Assembly: GCF_932526225.1 (NCBI RefSeq)
Contig: NC_064044.1
Coordinates: 13,703,453-13,767,452, forward strand
Direction: 5' to 3'
From: Nematostella vectensis
Lineage: Eukaryota; Cnidaria; Anthozoa; Actiniaria; Edwardsiidae
Length of the DNA stretch: 64,000 nt
The notes beneath the pieces are model-generated. The model was not told the origin of the DNA. It saw only the letters and a program-made list of their open reading frames with translations, and did no database searches. Position numbers and translations under genes: made by a program. Shown here one piece after another: positions 35,836-53,438 of the stretch (positions are counted from its first letter, which is position 1; each line of letters opens with the position of its first letter).

Positions 35836-37796
35836 ACAAAATATTCCCCTGTTTTAGTACTCCCTAACTACATTTCTCAATATTCTGTGAACTACCGCAT
35901 ATGATTTTTCCAACCATTTGCCAGCACTGGAATTGCTTGCAATCACAACAAATCTCTGTAATAAGGTGCTGACCCATGAATAAGCACCAAATGTAATTCC
36001 ATGAGTTTTAATTGGCCAGAATCGGTTGGAAATTTTTGACAAAAGTTCCCAAAATGTTGAAATTTGCAGTAGACCACTGGCCTTTATTTGATTATGGATA
36101 GATAGATATGCCTCTAAAGATAGATGGATAGATAGATAGAAGTGCCTTTATTTAATGATGGTTGCACAATAGGCAATAGTAGATCCAGTACATCCAATAG
36201 GGGGGATTGCATCTTGCTATTTCCTGGCAGGTTTTTCGAAAAAAACTCAACTGTTTGGCAAATTTTTCACCAGGTCAGTGGAATTTCCCAGTAAACATTT
36301 AGTGAAACTGTGCAGTTCTGACAGGGAGAATATGAGTCTACCAGGTAGGCAAAAAAAAACCCACTACTAGGTCAGGTTTCACAAGGGCTTTTGTAGGGGG
36401 GTGTTTTTCACTTTTCTGTATTTTGGATTTTTTTTGTTTGATATCACTTGCCATCTTTTGAATATTCCATATAGATATGCCTTGATATTTTACCATTTTT
36501 TTCACCATTTTGAGTGGATAGGTATGTAGCAAGCGGACCAGGCACTTTATACATAAAATTGAATGAAATTTTACATTTTTTGTTTTTGATTGACCAGCAT
36601 GGGAATTGACATAGATAAACCAATCTGTTTTCAATAAGTAAGAGGCTAATCAGTAACCACAGTGAATATTTGAATTTGCTGCCATATGTCAATTTTATTT
36701 TTACCAATTACTCTTATCAAACATTTATGAAAATCTTTCTTACATTTCCAAAATTCCTTTCACATAATTTTTTACATGAAGTATATGTATATATATTTGA
36801 GTAATCCATGAATTATTAACTGGGAGAGTAAAATATATTATCTCAAGTATTTCTTATCACTTTAGACCTTGATTTAACCTATTTACTTCTATAGGGGCCT
36901 AGAACATCTAAAGCCACAATATCCATTGCTAGAATAATGCAAGTAATGGACTGCAAAGCATTATTGGATAAAGCATAAAACCAAATTAAACTAGTTCTTG
37001 TCAGGGAATAGGATTTTCATCACTGAAAAGATGCCTCTGCTAGCAGGGAACCATTATTTATATAACACAACATTTCTGTTACCAGCGTCGACATACTGGG
37101 GGAGGCATTAAAACATTTGACTTAACTTGGTGGTACTTCAATATTTGCCTCAACAATGACCTCCAATCTGGATGCCAACATGGTTGTTTATGATCTTATA
37201 CAACAGAGATGCCTGTGGAATTAGAATTCTTTTTTCTAGAGTGTTCCAGTAACCTGCTAGCAGACCTTTTTTTCCTGTGTGTTTCTATCAGCTCACTTGT
37301 CTGTGTGGCGAGTCTGTTATTTCACATTCTCGTTTGTATGTAGTAAAGACTATAGTCATCAGAACTATTTTGGCATTGACCAATAGCATAACAGCCAGAA
37401 TTTATTTTGCACTTGTTCTAATTTAAAACTTGTGTTGGCATGGTACAGCTCCATACAGTAGAAGAGGTCTTACCGACATCTTATATGCCTTTTACAATCC
37501 TATCACATTTTTTAAGCATACGTCTAACAATTCCCAATAATCTAGCTTTTTGCAATATTAGAAGTGTTCAGATTATTTTAGCATCTTCTTACAACTTTTT
37601 GTGGGCCAAGCAAATCCAACATCTCTTAGACTTTCATCTATAAGATAATTAAAAATCTTGTTAACACACCAGAAAAGTTAAAAGCCTGCTGCTTTAGTTT
37701 TGGTGTCTTTTTAGAGGTAAAGATTACAGTAGTAATGTGTAGTTTCATTTGAAAATCTTTTGGAAACTGTTAAAAATAAATTTTAATTCTCCAAAT
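35836..37796. other. IRS 3' flank
   Basis: No gene was recognised. Near 36090-36150 there are GATA-type repeats followed by TGCCTTTATTT, which on the minus strand looks like a LINE 3' end with AATAAA and a (ATCT)n tail. No AATAAA occurs within 1 kb of the IRS stop; plus-strand AATAAA appear near 37775 and 37810. Confidence 0.45.
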
Positions 37797-38056
37797 AGAG
37801 TGCTTGCAATAAAAGTGTAAAACACTAAACAATATTTAGTACTATTTTGTAGAATTTAGTACTATTTACTGAAATTAGTAAAAATAGTCGAAGAGTGAAG
37901 GTGAAGTAGATTTCAACAATTCATCATACATTCGTTCACTGAGAGCTTGAAATCTACACCGCCTTCACTCTTCGACTATTTTTTCTAAATAGTACAAAGT
38001 TCTACAAAATAGTACGAATTTCATTTAGTGTTTCACGCTTTTATTGTAAACACTCT
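37797..38056. mobile_element. Fold-back MITE, 260 bp
   Basis: Nearly the whole element is one inverted repeat. Ends are AGAGTGCTTGCAATAAAAG and CTTTTATTGTAAACACTCT; inner arms GTCGAAGAGTGAAGG and CCTTCACTCTTCGAC; the loop is about 30 bases near 37917-37947. Target duplication unclear. Non-coding. Confidence 0.85.
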
Positions 38057-38801
38057 CTTTTCTTTAAGATTTTAAATGTCAATTTCAACTCTTACATTCC
38101 CTGTATAAATTTACTTTCTTTGAAAAATGTTTTACACGACAGTGCAAACAGTATCGACTTAATTTCAACATGTATCGAAAGCCATACCCTAAAGCCATGT
38201 AAAACTATGAAACTTATTTTGTTACACGATTTTTGGCGGTGGACTGTTCAAAGTTCTAAAAAAATAAAATCACCCTTCATAATCACATTTATTTTGAATA
38301 TATTCTTATATTTCAAGGCAATATTTTATACAATAAATGCTGAACTGTCGTTAACTGACTCAGCAGGAAAACGTCATCTCCATCAATAAGAAAATAGAGT
38401 GACTTATAGAATGTCATTGCTTCTTTTTTTTTACTGTATCGGCAGATTCGCCTATCCGTTGCATTCCATTCGTTCCAGCGTCCATTCCAAGCACAGAATA
38501 ATTTTCGCAATATTTTTTTTTTGAATGAATTTAGATCCTTACTACATGCCAGATGTAGTTCTTTATACATAATTAACCATACATTTAAACCTTTAAACTC
38601 GCTTGATAATAGCAATTATAAGTCTTTAATAGGCCTAAAGAATGGGCTTTCTGAAGAGAAGCAGCGATATGAAGAAGAGGAACGAAGCCACCCGCTCGCG
38701 TAAATAATTCGGAAGATTTGAAGATGCAAAGATTTCAAGAACTTGCCAGTTCGTAGAAATTGTGAATGAAGGACAATTTGTCTGTCCACAGACTAACAAA
38801 T

Positions 38802-39239
38802 TTATCTGAATGAGCTCAGTGTCAGCTTTCGTTTCACCGGTAATTTTGGGTTACGAGTCGGCAAAGGAGCCGCTTTTTTCGTCGGCGCTGCATCGAATAG
38901 CAACTCTTGACTTTTAGCGGGAACTTCACCTATTTGCAAAGGTTTCAGGTTCGGAGTATTTGGGACGACATTACTAGAAGCTCCACTAGGAAACCCAGTC
39001 AACTGGACTCCTGGCAAAGGCTCAAAGTCCTCGCCGTCCTCTTGTGTTGGTTCTTCCTCGACTTCAATTGAAGAGAAGTCCAACCGCTTTCGACATTGTG
39101 AATGAATTCTCGCGTCTTCTCGTAGAACAGAAATCCTTCGCTGGAAGGGCTTTTTCTTTTTTGGTGCCCAGGCAATTCTTTGTAGATGTTCCGTTTCTTT
39201 GTTGAACTGAGAGGGGGTAGTTTGAATTGTAGCAGGCAT
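38802..39239 (-). CDS. Uncharacterised 145-aa basic protein with CDK-type motifs
   Basis: Single-exon ORF on the minus strand. The ATG at 39239 is the first in frame; the open frame continues 63 bases upstream without one. I do not recognise the protein. Visible features: two TP sites (T8-P9, T95-P96), a basic stretch (PKKKKPFQRR, 26-35), KRLDF at 51-55 which fits the cyclin-docking pattern, an acidic stretch (57-72), and a basic C-terminus (VKRKLTLSSF). No membrane segment or signal peptide. The promoter-type motifs upstream (two CCAAT, an E2F-like site and a CHR-like TTTGAA) suggest cell-cycle expression. It could be one exon of a larger gene. Confidence 0.5.
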   Translation of the reverse strand: MPATIQTTPSQFNKETEHLQRIAWAPKKKKPFQRRISVLREDARIHSQCRKRLDFSSIEVEEEPTQEDGEDFEPLPGVQLTGFPSGASSNVVPNTPNLKPLQIGEVPAKSQELLFDAAPTKKAAPLPTRNPKLPVKRKLTLSSFR

Positions 39240-39297
39240 TTTTATTGACTTCTTCGCCTCGCCGACTACTTCCAAGTTCGGGCTTGTTTGCTCTGTT

Positions 39298-39416
39298 TTC
39301 AAAACACAAGCTCAAAATCACCCGCTTCAGCCAGCATTGTGACAGTTCGAGCGCTGATTGGCTGAACGAAAACAGCGCGCGCGTTGATTGGCCAGCGCTT
39401 TTGATTTTGCCGCGAA
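39298..39416 (-). promoter_or_regulatory. NF-Y/E2F/CHR-like cell-cycle promoter
   Basis: On the minus strand upstream of the 145-aa ORF: an E2F-like TTCGCGGCAAAA (39416-39405), two CCAAT boxes (39391-39386 and 39361-39356, spaced 30 bases), and TTTGAA (39303-39298). Paired CCAAT boxes about 30 bases apart with a CHR-like element are a known layout of G2/M promoters. Occupancy is inferred. Confidence 0.5.
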
Positions 39417-39944
39417 GGTGCTTTCTACACAATGGGAAGCCGATATCTGGATATGTGTGAATATAGCTGACGCGTGAGAATTTGTATTATAAAAGGATAT
39501 GACTAATTTTTAAAATACCTATGTGATATGTCGCTGAACATTTAGTTGTTTTTGTTGCAACGGCAACGGGCAACGGCAGAACACAGTTGAAAATTCAAAG
39601 AGTCACCCAGAAGTGAATTTACGTATTTTTCCTCTGAACGTGAAAGCTCCAATTTTCACGGTCTAGCGAGGATTGGAGAAAGATTTCACGTGTTACATGT
39701 GCCGTTGCCTCCGTATGGTTTCAAAGTCTCCTTCCTTCTCTCTTCCTTGGAATTTGCCGTTTCTTGATGATATCTGTAAAAGGAACGAAAAGTGCAGCTA
39801 GATCACGATTATTTTACAAAGAATTTAAACAAGAATACCTAGGTGACTTTTTACAAGCTTCCCATTCAAACAACAGCGTTTGGGCTACCTGTACTTTTGC
39901 CTTGCCTTCTGGGTAGAACGGCAAAATGGCGGACGTGGCCGGTT

Positions 39945-40068
39945 TTACTGGTCGTGGGGAAGCAATTTTCCACCGGCGTAGAGGAAGGGTGAGTCTGCGG
40001 GAAGTCAGCGGTTTAACGGAACCGATCACCGGTACGTAGTCGGAAATCCCGACTGACTCTCCGGCTTT
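39945..40068 (+). repeat. Inverted duplication, left arm
   Basis: The block GGAAGCAATTTTCCACCGGC followed by GTAGAGGAAGGGTGAGTCTG recurs in inverted orientation at about 41120-41242. Homology continues through GAACCGATC and GTCGGAAATCC. On the plus strand it follows an ATGGCGGACGTGGCC start with an AGG|GTGAGT donor-like site at 39987/39988. Confidence 0.7.
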
Positions 40069-41119
40069 GAGAGGTGTGATACATTGACTTCCGGTGTATT
40101 AGGCATTACAAAACGTCGGGTATAAAAATAGAGTGCAACATTATAATGTGGGTATTGTCATCGCTATTTATTATGTAAACGACTCGAGCATTTAAGAACC
40201 CGTTTATATTGGGAGGTGCACGGGTTAACACTTCCTTGGGAAATTTAGAAGGGCTTTTACTTGTAGCTGTAATTTCCATGGTCAACTCTTCTTATAATAA
40301 TAGTTGGGTCATATAACCATTGCGAAAGATTCCAGAACTACCACACAGCACAAAAATCGGCATTTCTATGATGTTAAAGTTCCGTTTATTTTTTATTCTA
40401 TTTTGGAAGCAGTATTCCATTTATAGTGTTAGTGTATATTTATTATTAAATTTTTTCTAAGCAGCTAATCCTCGCGAGTATTTCTTTGTTACAACCTGTA
40501 ACAGGATGCCGTGAACTGCGCACGGCTGGACAGAACATGCCTGTCCCGGGGTGGGTGGGGAGAGGGGGGACCTCCGATATTATACGTATACGGGCGTGGT
40601 TAGGCATGAATTTACCCCCTAAAAGATACCTCAGACAAAAAAAAAAAACAGATCATTGTTAAGCTCGCTATCAATTATCGTCCCGTGGGTTGTGTGATGT
40701 TTTCGCTGGTTAGTGATCTAAAAACACCGATTGACACGTGTTAACGTTCTTTCATGAGCTACAAGTTAGATGAGCGATTGCTATAATAGCACCCTAAAAG
40801 ATACCGAGGTAAAAAATCTGGGCATTCTCATTTTCACCCCTCTAAAAGATACCCAAGGCTCCAAATTTACACCCTTAAAGATACGACGATGATCCCCGTC
40901 CGATGAAGAGAGACAATGTGTTATTCAACCCCCCTCCCCCCCCTCCTCGGAGTTACTTGCCGCTCCCCCTCGGCTAATCCCCCCCCCCCCCATCCCCGTT
41001 GGAAATGAGTGTTGTCATGGATATTACCACTAAAATGCAGAGAAATTGAAGAGCGTAATTTTGTTGTAAAACTAGTCTTGTAGATGCCTCGCGATTTCAG
41101 CGCCATCTTGAAATTACCT
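40069..41119. other. Repeat-like spacer between the inverted arms
   Basis: Between 40600 and 40890 several short CCCTAAAAGATACC-type motifs recur, as in the region 53230-53370. A C-rich stretch lies at 40928-40992. No supported gene. Confidence 0.4.
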
Positions 41120-41242
41120 TTATCAGTCAGGATTTCCGACGACGAGTCGAACGATCGGTTCCGAACATGTACATTAACCGCTGACTTCCTGCAGACTTAC
41201 CCTTCCTCTACGCCGGTGGAAAATTGCTTCCCGGTCCTCGTG
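41120..41242 (-). repeat. Inverted duplication, right arm
   Basis: Inverted partner of 39945-40068, just upstream of the TTF1-like gene. It keeps a GTAAGT donor-like site on the minus strand, and a YY1-like CAAGATGGCG lies at its outer edge (about 41100-41110). Confidence 0.7.
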
Positions 41243-41385
41243 TGTATTTCGTAATAGTTTTCTACTTTGCTACGAAAATTGTGAGAAGACAGTATTTCCT
41301 GTGTTTTTTTATACAGATAAAGAAACTTGTTTTGGACAGCTGGTAGAAACTGGACCGAGTTAGCTTCAAGAGTCGAGCAAAGAAA

Positions 41386-43187
41386 ATGCCACATGAACAT
41401 ACAAGCAGTTTTCAAACTGAAAAAAGTCCCAAGCATTTCAACTTTGATTATCGAGAATTTAAAGCCTCATTGACTGCCTCGGGAAAGAGAGAAAGCAAAG
41501 TATCCTCGATAGCTAAAGAACTAAGTCACGGGAGAACTCATATTGTTCCCGAAAAGAAGAAAAGAGACAAACACAATAGTTTGGATTGTGAGAGAGGTCG
41601 TCATCAAACTAAGCAGAACAAGGACAAACGTCAAAATTCGGTCTCCTCAACTGCCCAGAATGGGTCCAAGAGTAAAAGGAAACGTAAACACAGTGAGTTG
41701 GACCCTGTAAAATACACAGCAGAAGAAGATGCCAAAGAGAATAAGCGAAAACACAAAAAATCACAGAAAACCTCAAAAAGGGTTGTTACTATGGAAAATT
41801 TGGTTGAAAACAAGGACTATGCTAATAGAAAGTCGCCTGCTAATAAAAAGTCACACAAACCATCTGCAGAGTCTGTTAAAGGGAAAAGTTACAATGATGA
41901 GAGTTCTAAAGCCAAAAAGCTAATCAAGGGCAGAAAAAAACAGCTTAAAGAACAGAAGAGAGAAAGTAAGGGTGCCAAGAAAACTGATGGCAAAGAAAAA
42001 GCAAGGGAGCCGAAAACTGAAAGTCCTGTAAAGGCTGTCTTAGATAAGAAGCCAAAAGCCCCAAGAATGTCGCAAAATATAAGCACCGAACAAGATGATA
42101 TGATTCATACAAATTGGAAACTCAGCAGAGATGACATAATGTCTCTAAAAAGCAAGGGGATTTTTATCAAAAAGGGAAAGTGGTCACCATCTGAGGATAG
42201 ACTCCTAAGACAAAACATGGAAGATTACTTACAACAGCATCGTATCAGTGATCCATCAGTGTTGCTTTTTGCGCACAAAGAAGCAGATAAAGAAGAGGGT
42301 CGAAGGTGGAAGCAGTTTGCCTCTAATACTGGGTTTTATAAGCAGCTTGCTAAAGGCTTATGCAGGGAAGTGTTCCTTGTATACAGGAGAGCTCGTAGAA
42401 TATATGATCAGGATAATTACAAAGGTCAATTCTCGGAGGAAGAAATAAAAGAATTGATAAGACTTCATGGAATATACGGTAATGATTGGCGGAAAATAGG
42501 AGATATTATGGGGAGGAGTGCGCAATCTGTTGACCACAGATTCCAACTTTTGGAAGGGAACAAGGGGAACTGGACTGATGAGGAAGTGGATTGCTTAATA
42601 GAGGGAGTGCGTGCTGTTTCTGGTACAGTTCAAGGAGAGCCATGCTATAACCAGATTTACTGGAATGCTGTTGCATCGTATGTGAAGACCAGGAACCCAA
42701 CTCAATGTCGAGCCAAGTGGCTCAATGTAAGTACAGTTGGGGATACAACTCTAGAATTTCTTGAAAGAGACCAAAAAGGACATGGGGGTGGAGAGGGTGC
42801 AGATACACATCCTTTGGCTGCCAAAAAGTGGGTAAAAAAATATATTTTTTTATTTTTAAACAGGGCACACTTTGGAAGGATGCTTCTTCCAAACCTTTAA
42901 AATGGACTGAGAAGGATGATTATGAGCTCATCAGCAAAGTTTATTACAGCTCTGTTACGACAGAGTGCGACATTGATTGGCACGCCATCGCAGAGGACTT
43001 CCAGCATGCCCGGTCACCTGCGTTCCTTCAACACAGATGGTGGTTAGTTAAGATGAGATATTGTGGAAAGGACATCATCAAAGATAGGGACTTTGAAGAG
43101 CTATTAGATTTCTTGTATAATGTCAAAGGTGAAAGTCTTAGGGTCAAGCATTTTAAGGTTTGTGAGAAAGCTACCAATTCATTGTAA
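41386..43187 (+). CDS. TTF1: TTF1-like RNA polymerase I termination factor (Myb/SANT), 554 aa
   Basis: Nucleolar DNA-binding protein of the TTF1/Reb1 family, which stops Pol I at the end of rDNA. Exon 1 is 41386-42726 (ends at AAT|GTAAGT), exon 2 is 42864-43187; phase 0, 554 residues. Residues 1 to about 240 are a lysine-rich disordered region with many KKxK stretches, fit for nucleolar targeting. From about 264 come Myb/SANT-like repeats: GKWSPSEDRLL, then NYKGQFSEEEIKEL...GNDWRKIGDIMGRSAQSV (about 345-385), then GNWTDEEVDCLIEGV...TQCRAKWLN (to 447), and a fourth in exon 2 (KWTEKDDYELI...IDWHAIAEDF, ending FEELLDFLYN). The second block matches human TTF1 (NYKGRYS, GNDWKTIG) well. An acceptor-like TTTTTTTATACAG at 41306-41318 suggests an upstream non-coding exon. 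Confidence 0.85.
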
Positions 43188-43766
43188 GGTTATATTATCT
43201 TATGGTTATATTCAAGTGGGAAAGTCTTAGTCTTCATTGGTGAACTTAAGAGTCCACAACTCACTGTTTCACAATTCAGTTAAAACAGCTCTGGACAAAA
43301 AATGCAGAGTTTTTTTAGTACATCTTTTTAATGCCTTATGTGCTGTATTGTTCAATATTTTTCAGGACCTGGCTTTCTAGCCAAGGGTTAACTGGCTCAA
43401 AACTTTATCTTATAATTTTTGCCTTGCTTATGTTTTGGCATTTCACTACCTTGTAAGGGTCATACAATGATTAGCAGATTGCTGTATAAACAGGGCCAGT
43501 TGGTAGCTAACATTATTGTCTGTTAATGCGTTTTTGAGTATTGAGAACTAAGGTTTTAATCACTTCTTGCAGTAGTGTAGTTGTACACATAATGTACATT
43601 TTGATTGGTCAATGCATTTTTGTGCAATGGCATGATTATTATCATTATTTATATTATTATTACCAATTTTTATCAAGGATGGCCCCTTCAGCATTGCCGA
43701 TATCAGTGGGGATCCTGGACGTTAAATGTTAATTACAATTCCATTGAAAAAATGTAACAAATAGAA

Positions 43767-43772
43767 AATAAA
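43767..43772 (+). terminator. Candidate poly(A) signal of the TTF1-like gene
   Basis: AATAAA 580 bases past the stop codon. Sequence from 43188 to here is presumed 3' UTR with no other gene seen. Confidence 0.35.
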
Positions 43773-44219
43773 AATGATAACAACTAAAACACATTTCTTA
43801 ATAAGAATAACTGCAATGCACTGCATAAAGGTGAGAGTGCACATAGTGAAGTGCGAAAACACTATCAAGCGAAATGCTATTGAGCTTCTAAATTCAATTT
43901 TAACTTTAGGTAATGTAAGATTTATAGAATTATATTTCTCAACTTTTATTTTGTTTTAATAGAAACATAAATACATACAATACAAGTGACAACTAACATG
44001 TATAATAAGAAAAATAAATTACCCCACCCCACCCACCCCCAGTAGAGTATTTCCCATTTTGACAGATGAACAGATATTTTATCTAACATTTCTGCAGTTT
44101 TTCTTTCTATTCTTGAATAATAATTTACGGTATTTTTGTAACCTTGTAATGTTGTTGATTTTCCTGAATCTCTAGATTTATACACCATTAGTTTGTAAAT
44201 AAATATTAAAAAAAATTGA

Positions 44220-45217
44220 TTAACCCATTGACTCCTGGCTATTTTTGAGCTGAATTTACAAAAAAACACTGAAAACAGATACCTCCCCCCCTATTCTGAG
44301 TTTTATACAGCCCATCAAAGTCAAACACAGCTGCATCTAGTCAGCGATATCCAAGCTTTCCAACAGTGCTTTGCGGTCCCCACTTCGTCGTTGTGCTGAA
44401 GCCAGAACAAGTAGGTGGTTGCTTGTATTTTTCATCAAAAATACAGCTATGAGCATATTAGGGGAGTGTCTCAGGACATCATGAAGTGTTTTGGGGCATA
44501 ATTGAGTACTTTGCTTATGGATATTTGCAAGCAAAGGTGGATTCATGATGATTTTTTCTTGTTTGGCTTTGCCTGGATGAGAAAATAATTTTCTAATGAA
44601 TCACCACAGCTCTCCTAAATGCTGTCTTTTCTGAAACCAAATTGATTCCAAAATTGTTTACACTGCTATTCTGGATCTGTATGACCTGGAATTGATTTGT
44701 TTGGCTTCGGGGTGAAAGGACTTATAAAAAAACATCTGACTTTGGGGAGAGGAGTGTTGACTGGCCCTCCCCTCGTGAATTTTTCCCTGGATCTCCCAGA
44801 ATGCTTTTCAATCCGTAAAGGCATCTTCGTGGTTTTACAAGCCTTCAAGGAGTGGACATTGTGTTTTGAGGCCATGGAAATGAACCTGGAGGATCAGAAT
44901 AAAGGTATCTATTTGTGTCTTGAGCTGTGTTTGCTGATCTCTCTCCCTTGTGTTGTATTTTGAGCGCTTTATTGAGAGGGGTGATTCTGCTTTTCTTTCC
45001 TTGATCGATTTGAAATTTGTCAAAGAACCTGTGCTATTATTTGGCTTAAGAGTAGTTGCCAACACCTTGGTTGGATGCATATCTTCAAGACCATTTATCC
45101 CTTAGACTGATGCCTGAGTATCTTCATCTTGTTGTGTTTAGTTTGCATTTATGAATTTTTTGGGTTGTGGGTACTTCCCAAAGCCGGTACAGGCCGGTTG
45201 AGGGGTCAATGTGTTAA
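44220..45217 (-). mobile_element. TTAA-flanked DNA transposon, copy 2
   Basis: Same element as at 18.7 kb, 998 bp including TTAA ends, between the TTF1-like and macroH2A genes. Its 140-codon ORF is shortened to 81 codons (45080-44835); the second ORF (44546-44337) survives with a small deletion. Confidence 0.85.
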
Positions 45218-46060
45218 GTGTGCATGCTCAGAAGTATCATTATTGCCCAAAAGAATAGAAGATGAGAATTGTTTCTTGTGGTTTGACTATGCGAGATTCT
45301 ATGAGTTGAGGATTGTAAGCCCAAAAAAACTAGTTCAAGCCAAAATGTATTTAATCGGCTGAAAATTATAAGTGTGAGTTAACAGGTTACTCAAAATGGC
45401 AATAATGGGAACCCTTTGTATAGGAATGGATAGAAGAGACTTCAAAATCAGTCCTGTTTTAAGTATAAATGTATGTGGCATCTTTTAACATTATATATTT
45501 TTTTTTGTTAAAAGCTTTTGGTTGTCTTCTGATTGAGTTTACCCATTAGGGGAAGGGGTGGACATAGAACATACATACTTCACACGTACACACTGAATTG
45601 AATTTGTAGCGTCAGCAAAGTCAAGCAGGCGAAGGCACATGGACAGTACCTCCCCTCCCTCAGGCATTTATTTTCTCAAGCAAAGTGACTTTTCAATTTT
45701 TTTACTCAAAAAAGGAGGGGGGGGGGGGCTGGATATCCACCCAATCCACCCCCTGCATCCGCCCCTGAGGTGAAAAAAAAATTGGCAGGCTGTTCTGAGC
45801 AACAATGAGGAAGAAATCGGTTGTATAATGCATCTGTGACCACCATTTGGTTGAAGATTGATTGATATGTCTTGACACCTCCCCTCCCCCCCAAACCCAT
45901 CCCCCCCCCCCCCAAAAAAAAAAAAAAAGAAGTCGACACAAACAGCACAAAAAGTAGAAACCCGGTTCCCGATTTCCCTTTTGATTCCTTAGAATACCGT
46001 AAATGCACAAAGGCTTGGGCTACCTGTGACAAAAAAATGCAAAACCATCGCCTCCCAAAT
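45218..46060. other. Intergenic spacer with G/C-rich degraded repeat
   Basis: 45706-45790 holds a poly-G run followed by GGATATCCACCCAATCCACC and CCTGCATCCGCCCC, typical of a high-copy dispersed repeat. 45890-45930 is a run of C then A. No gene. Confidence 0.45.
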
Positions 46061-46080
46061 ATGGTACCAGATCCAGTGCT

Positions 46081-46090
46081 CTGATTGGCG
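46081..46090 (-). promoter_or_regulatory. CCAAT box of macroH2A
   Basis: CTGATTGGCG is an inverted CCAAT about 95 bases before the macroH2A start codon. Histone promoters commonly use NF-Y sites. A second GATTGA lies 20 bases further on. Confidence 0.5.
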
Positions 46091-46179
46091 GTTAGTCTTT
46101 GATTGACAGCAATAACAACACTGAGAGGACGCGACGCTGCTGTTTCACGCTTCTTGTGTTGTCTGTCTGGATCAAGAAA

Positions 46180-52267
<6,088 letters not shown>

Positions 52268-52679
52268 GGGAACCATTCACATCTAAAGACTGCTCTCTTG
52301 TTTAGACACTATATCACCATTAACCCCACAACTTATCTGTGCATCTTAAACTTGTCTATGCAGAGTCTGGAGGACGTGTCTTTACAGGGGCTTTCATGAC
52401 GAAGAGAAAGAGAATCTTTAAGCCTTGTTTCCACTCGCAATCTATTCCTACTTGGACTACCTAGAGTGCGCATTGTTGTAGATGGAAACAAGACATTGGT
52501 TCATCTCTATCCTCTATATACTTTAGCTAGTTTATTTGTTCTTTCAAAAAGTTTACAAGCCAATCGTTTCACATACTCATACTTGTAAGAATGATTCATT
52601 TTAAACAACCTTTACACCACGTATCCCGGTATAGCATTGATATTTGTCTTAATATGTGTAGAAATGAATGGAAGTAACT

Positions 52680-52685
52680 ATTAAA
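52680..52685 (+). terminator. Candidate poly(A) signal of macroH2A
   Basis: ATTAAA about 410 bases past the stop codon, followed by a T-rich stretch. No canonical AATAAA was seen nearer. Confidence 0.35.
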
Positions 52686-52985
52686 AAAATATTTTTATTG
52701 TTTTACACTAAGAGAGTATTTTTACGCAATGTGGCCCATACATGCATGTAGACCCCCTCCCCCCCCCTGGCTACAGGTAATTTCTTTGGTATTCTCAAAT
52801 ACAACCCTTTTTCCATATGATACCTATGACTGCAACCCCCAAACCCTTCAGTCTTTGTGCAAGAGTTGATAGTTTGCGCCATTTTGAACCTGAAGTAAAC
52901 TAGATTGTTCTAAAAACAGAAAAATTTGCGCCTTGCGCAACAAAGTCTCCTTATAGACGAATAAGATATAAGTCAAAGAATGAAT

Positions 52986-53438
52986 TTAAAGGCCCATAAG
53001 CAACCAAGGCTACACGAGATCGAGGCAGCGCTAAAATAGAAAGAAATTGTTTCAAGCTTTTAAGAAACCTCTTTAAAACTTTGAGCCGCATTTCGACGAT
53101 TTTAACGCGATTTTAACAAGGATAGAAGAGGTTTCTTAAAAGTTTGAAACAATTTATAGACTTTCTATTTTAGCGCGGGGGGGGGGGGGGGGGAGGGGGG
53201 TTCTTCAAGGTAAAAGTGATAAGGATGCTCGTCGGAAAATTTGAAAAATGCCCCTAAAAATACATGCACGACCAAAAATTGCTTCCCTAAACAATACCTA
53301 AAGAGCCTTAAAAATACCATTTCTAAGAGAAAGCCTCGGATACCCCCTAAAAAATACCTGCGGGTATCCCGGGATTTTAGCGCAGCGCTAAAATAGAGCC
53401 TCGATCTAATGTAGGCTTGGTTGCTTATGGGCCTTTAA
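52986..53438. mobile_element. Nested fold-back element with TTAA flanks
   Basis: Ends are TTAA-AGGCCCATAAGCAACCAAG and its inverse CTTGGTTGCTTATGGGCCT-TTAA, so it is a second TTAA-target family distinct from the 1-kb element. Inside, a further inverted repeat (53030-53078 with 53125-53176; GCGCTAAAATAGAAAG, GAAACAATTT, AAGAAACCTCTT) forms a second stem, followed by a poly-G run. Non-coding. Confidence 0.8.

Noticed and set aside
41386..43187. DMTF1 or plain Myb instead of TTF1
   Set aside because: The NYKGQFS...GNDWRKIG spacing, the lysine-rich N-terminus and the final FLYN block fit TTF1 better.
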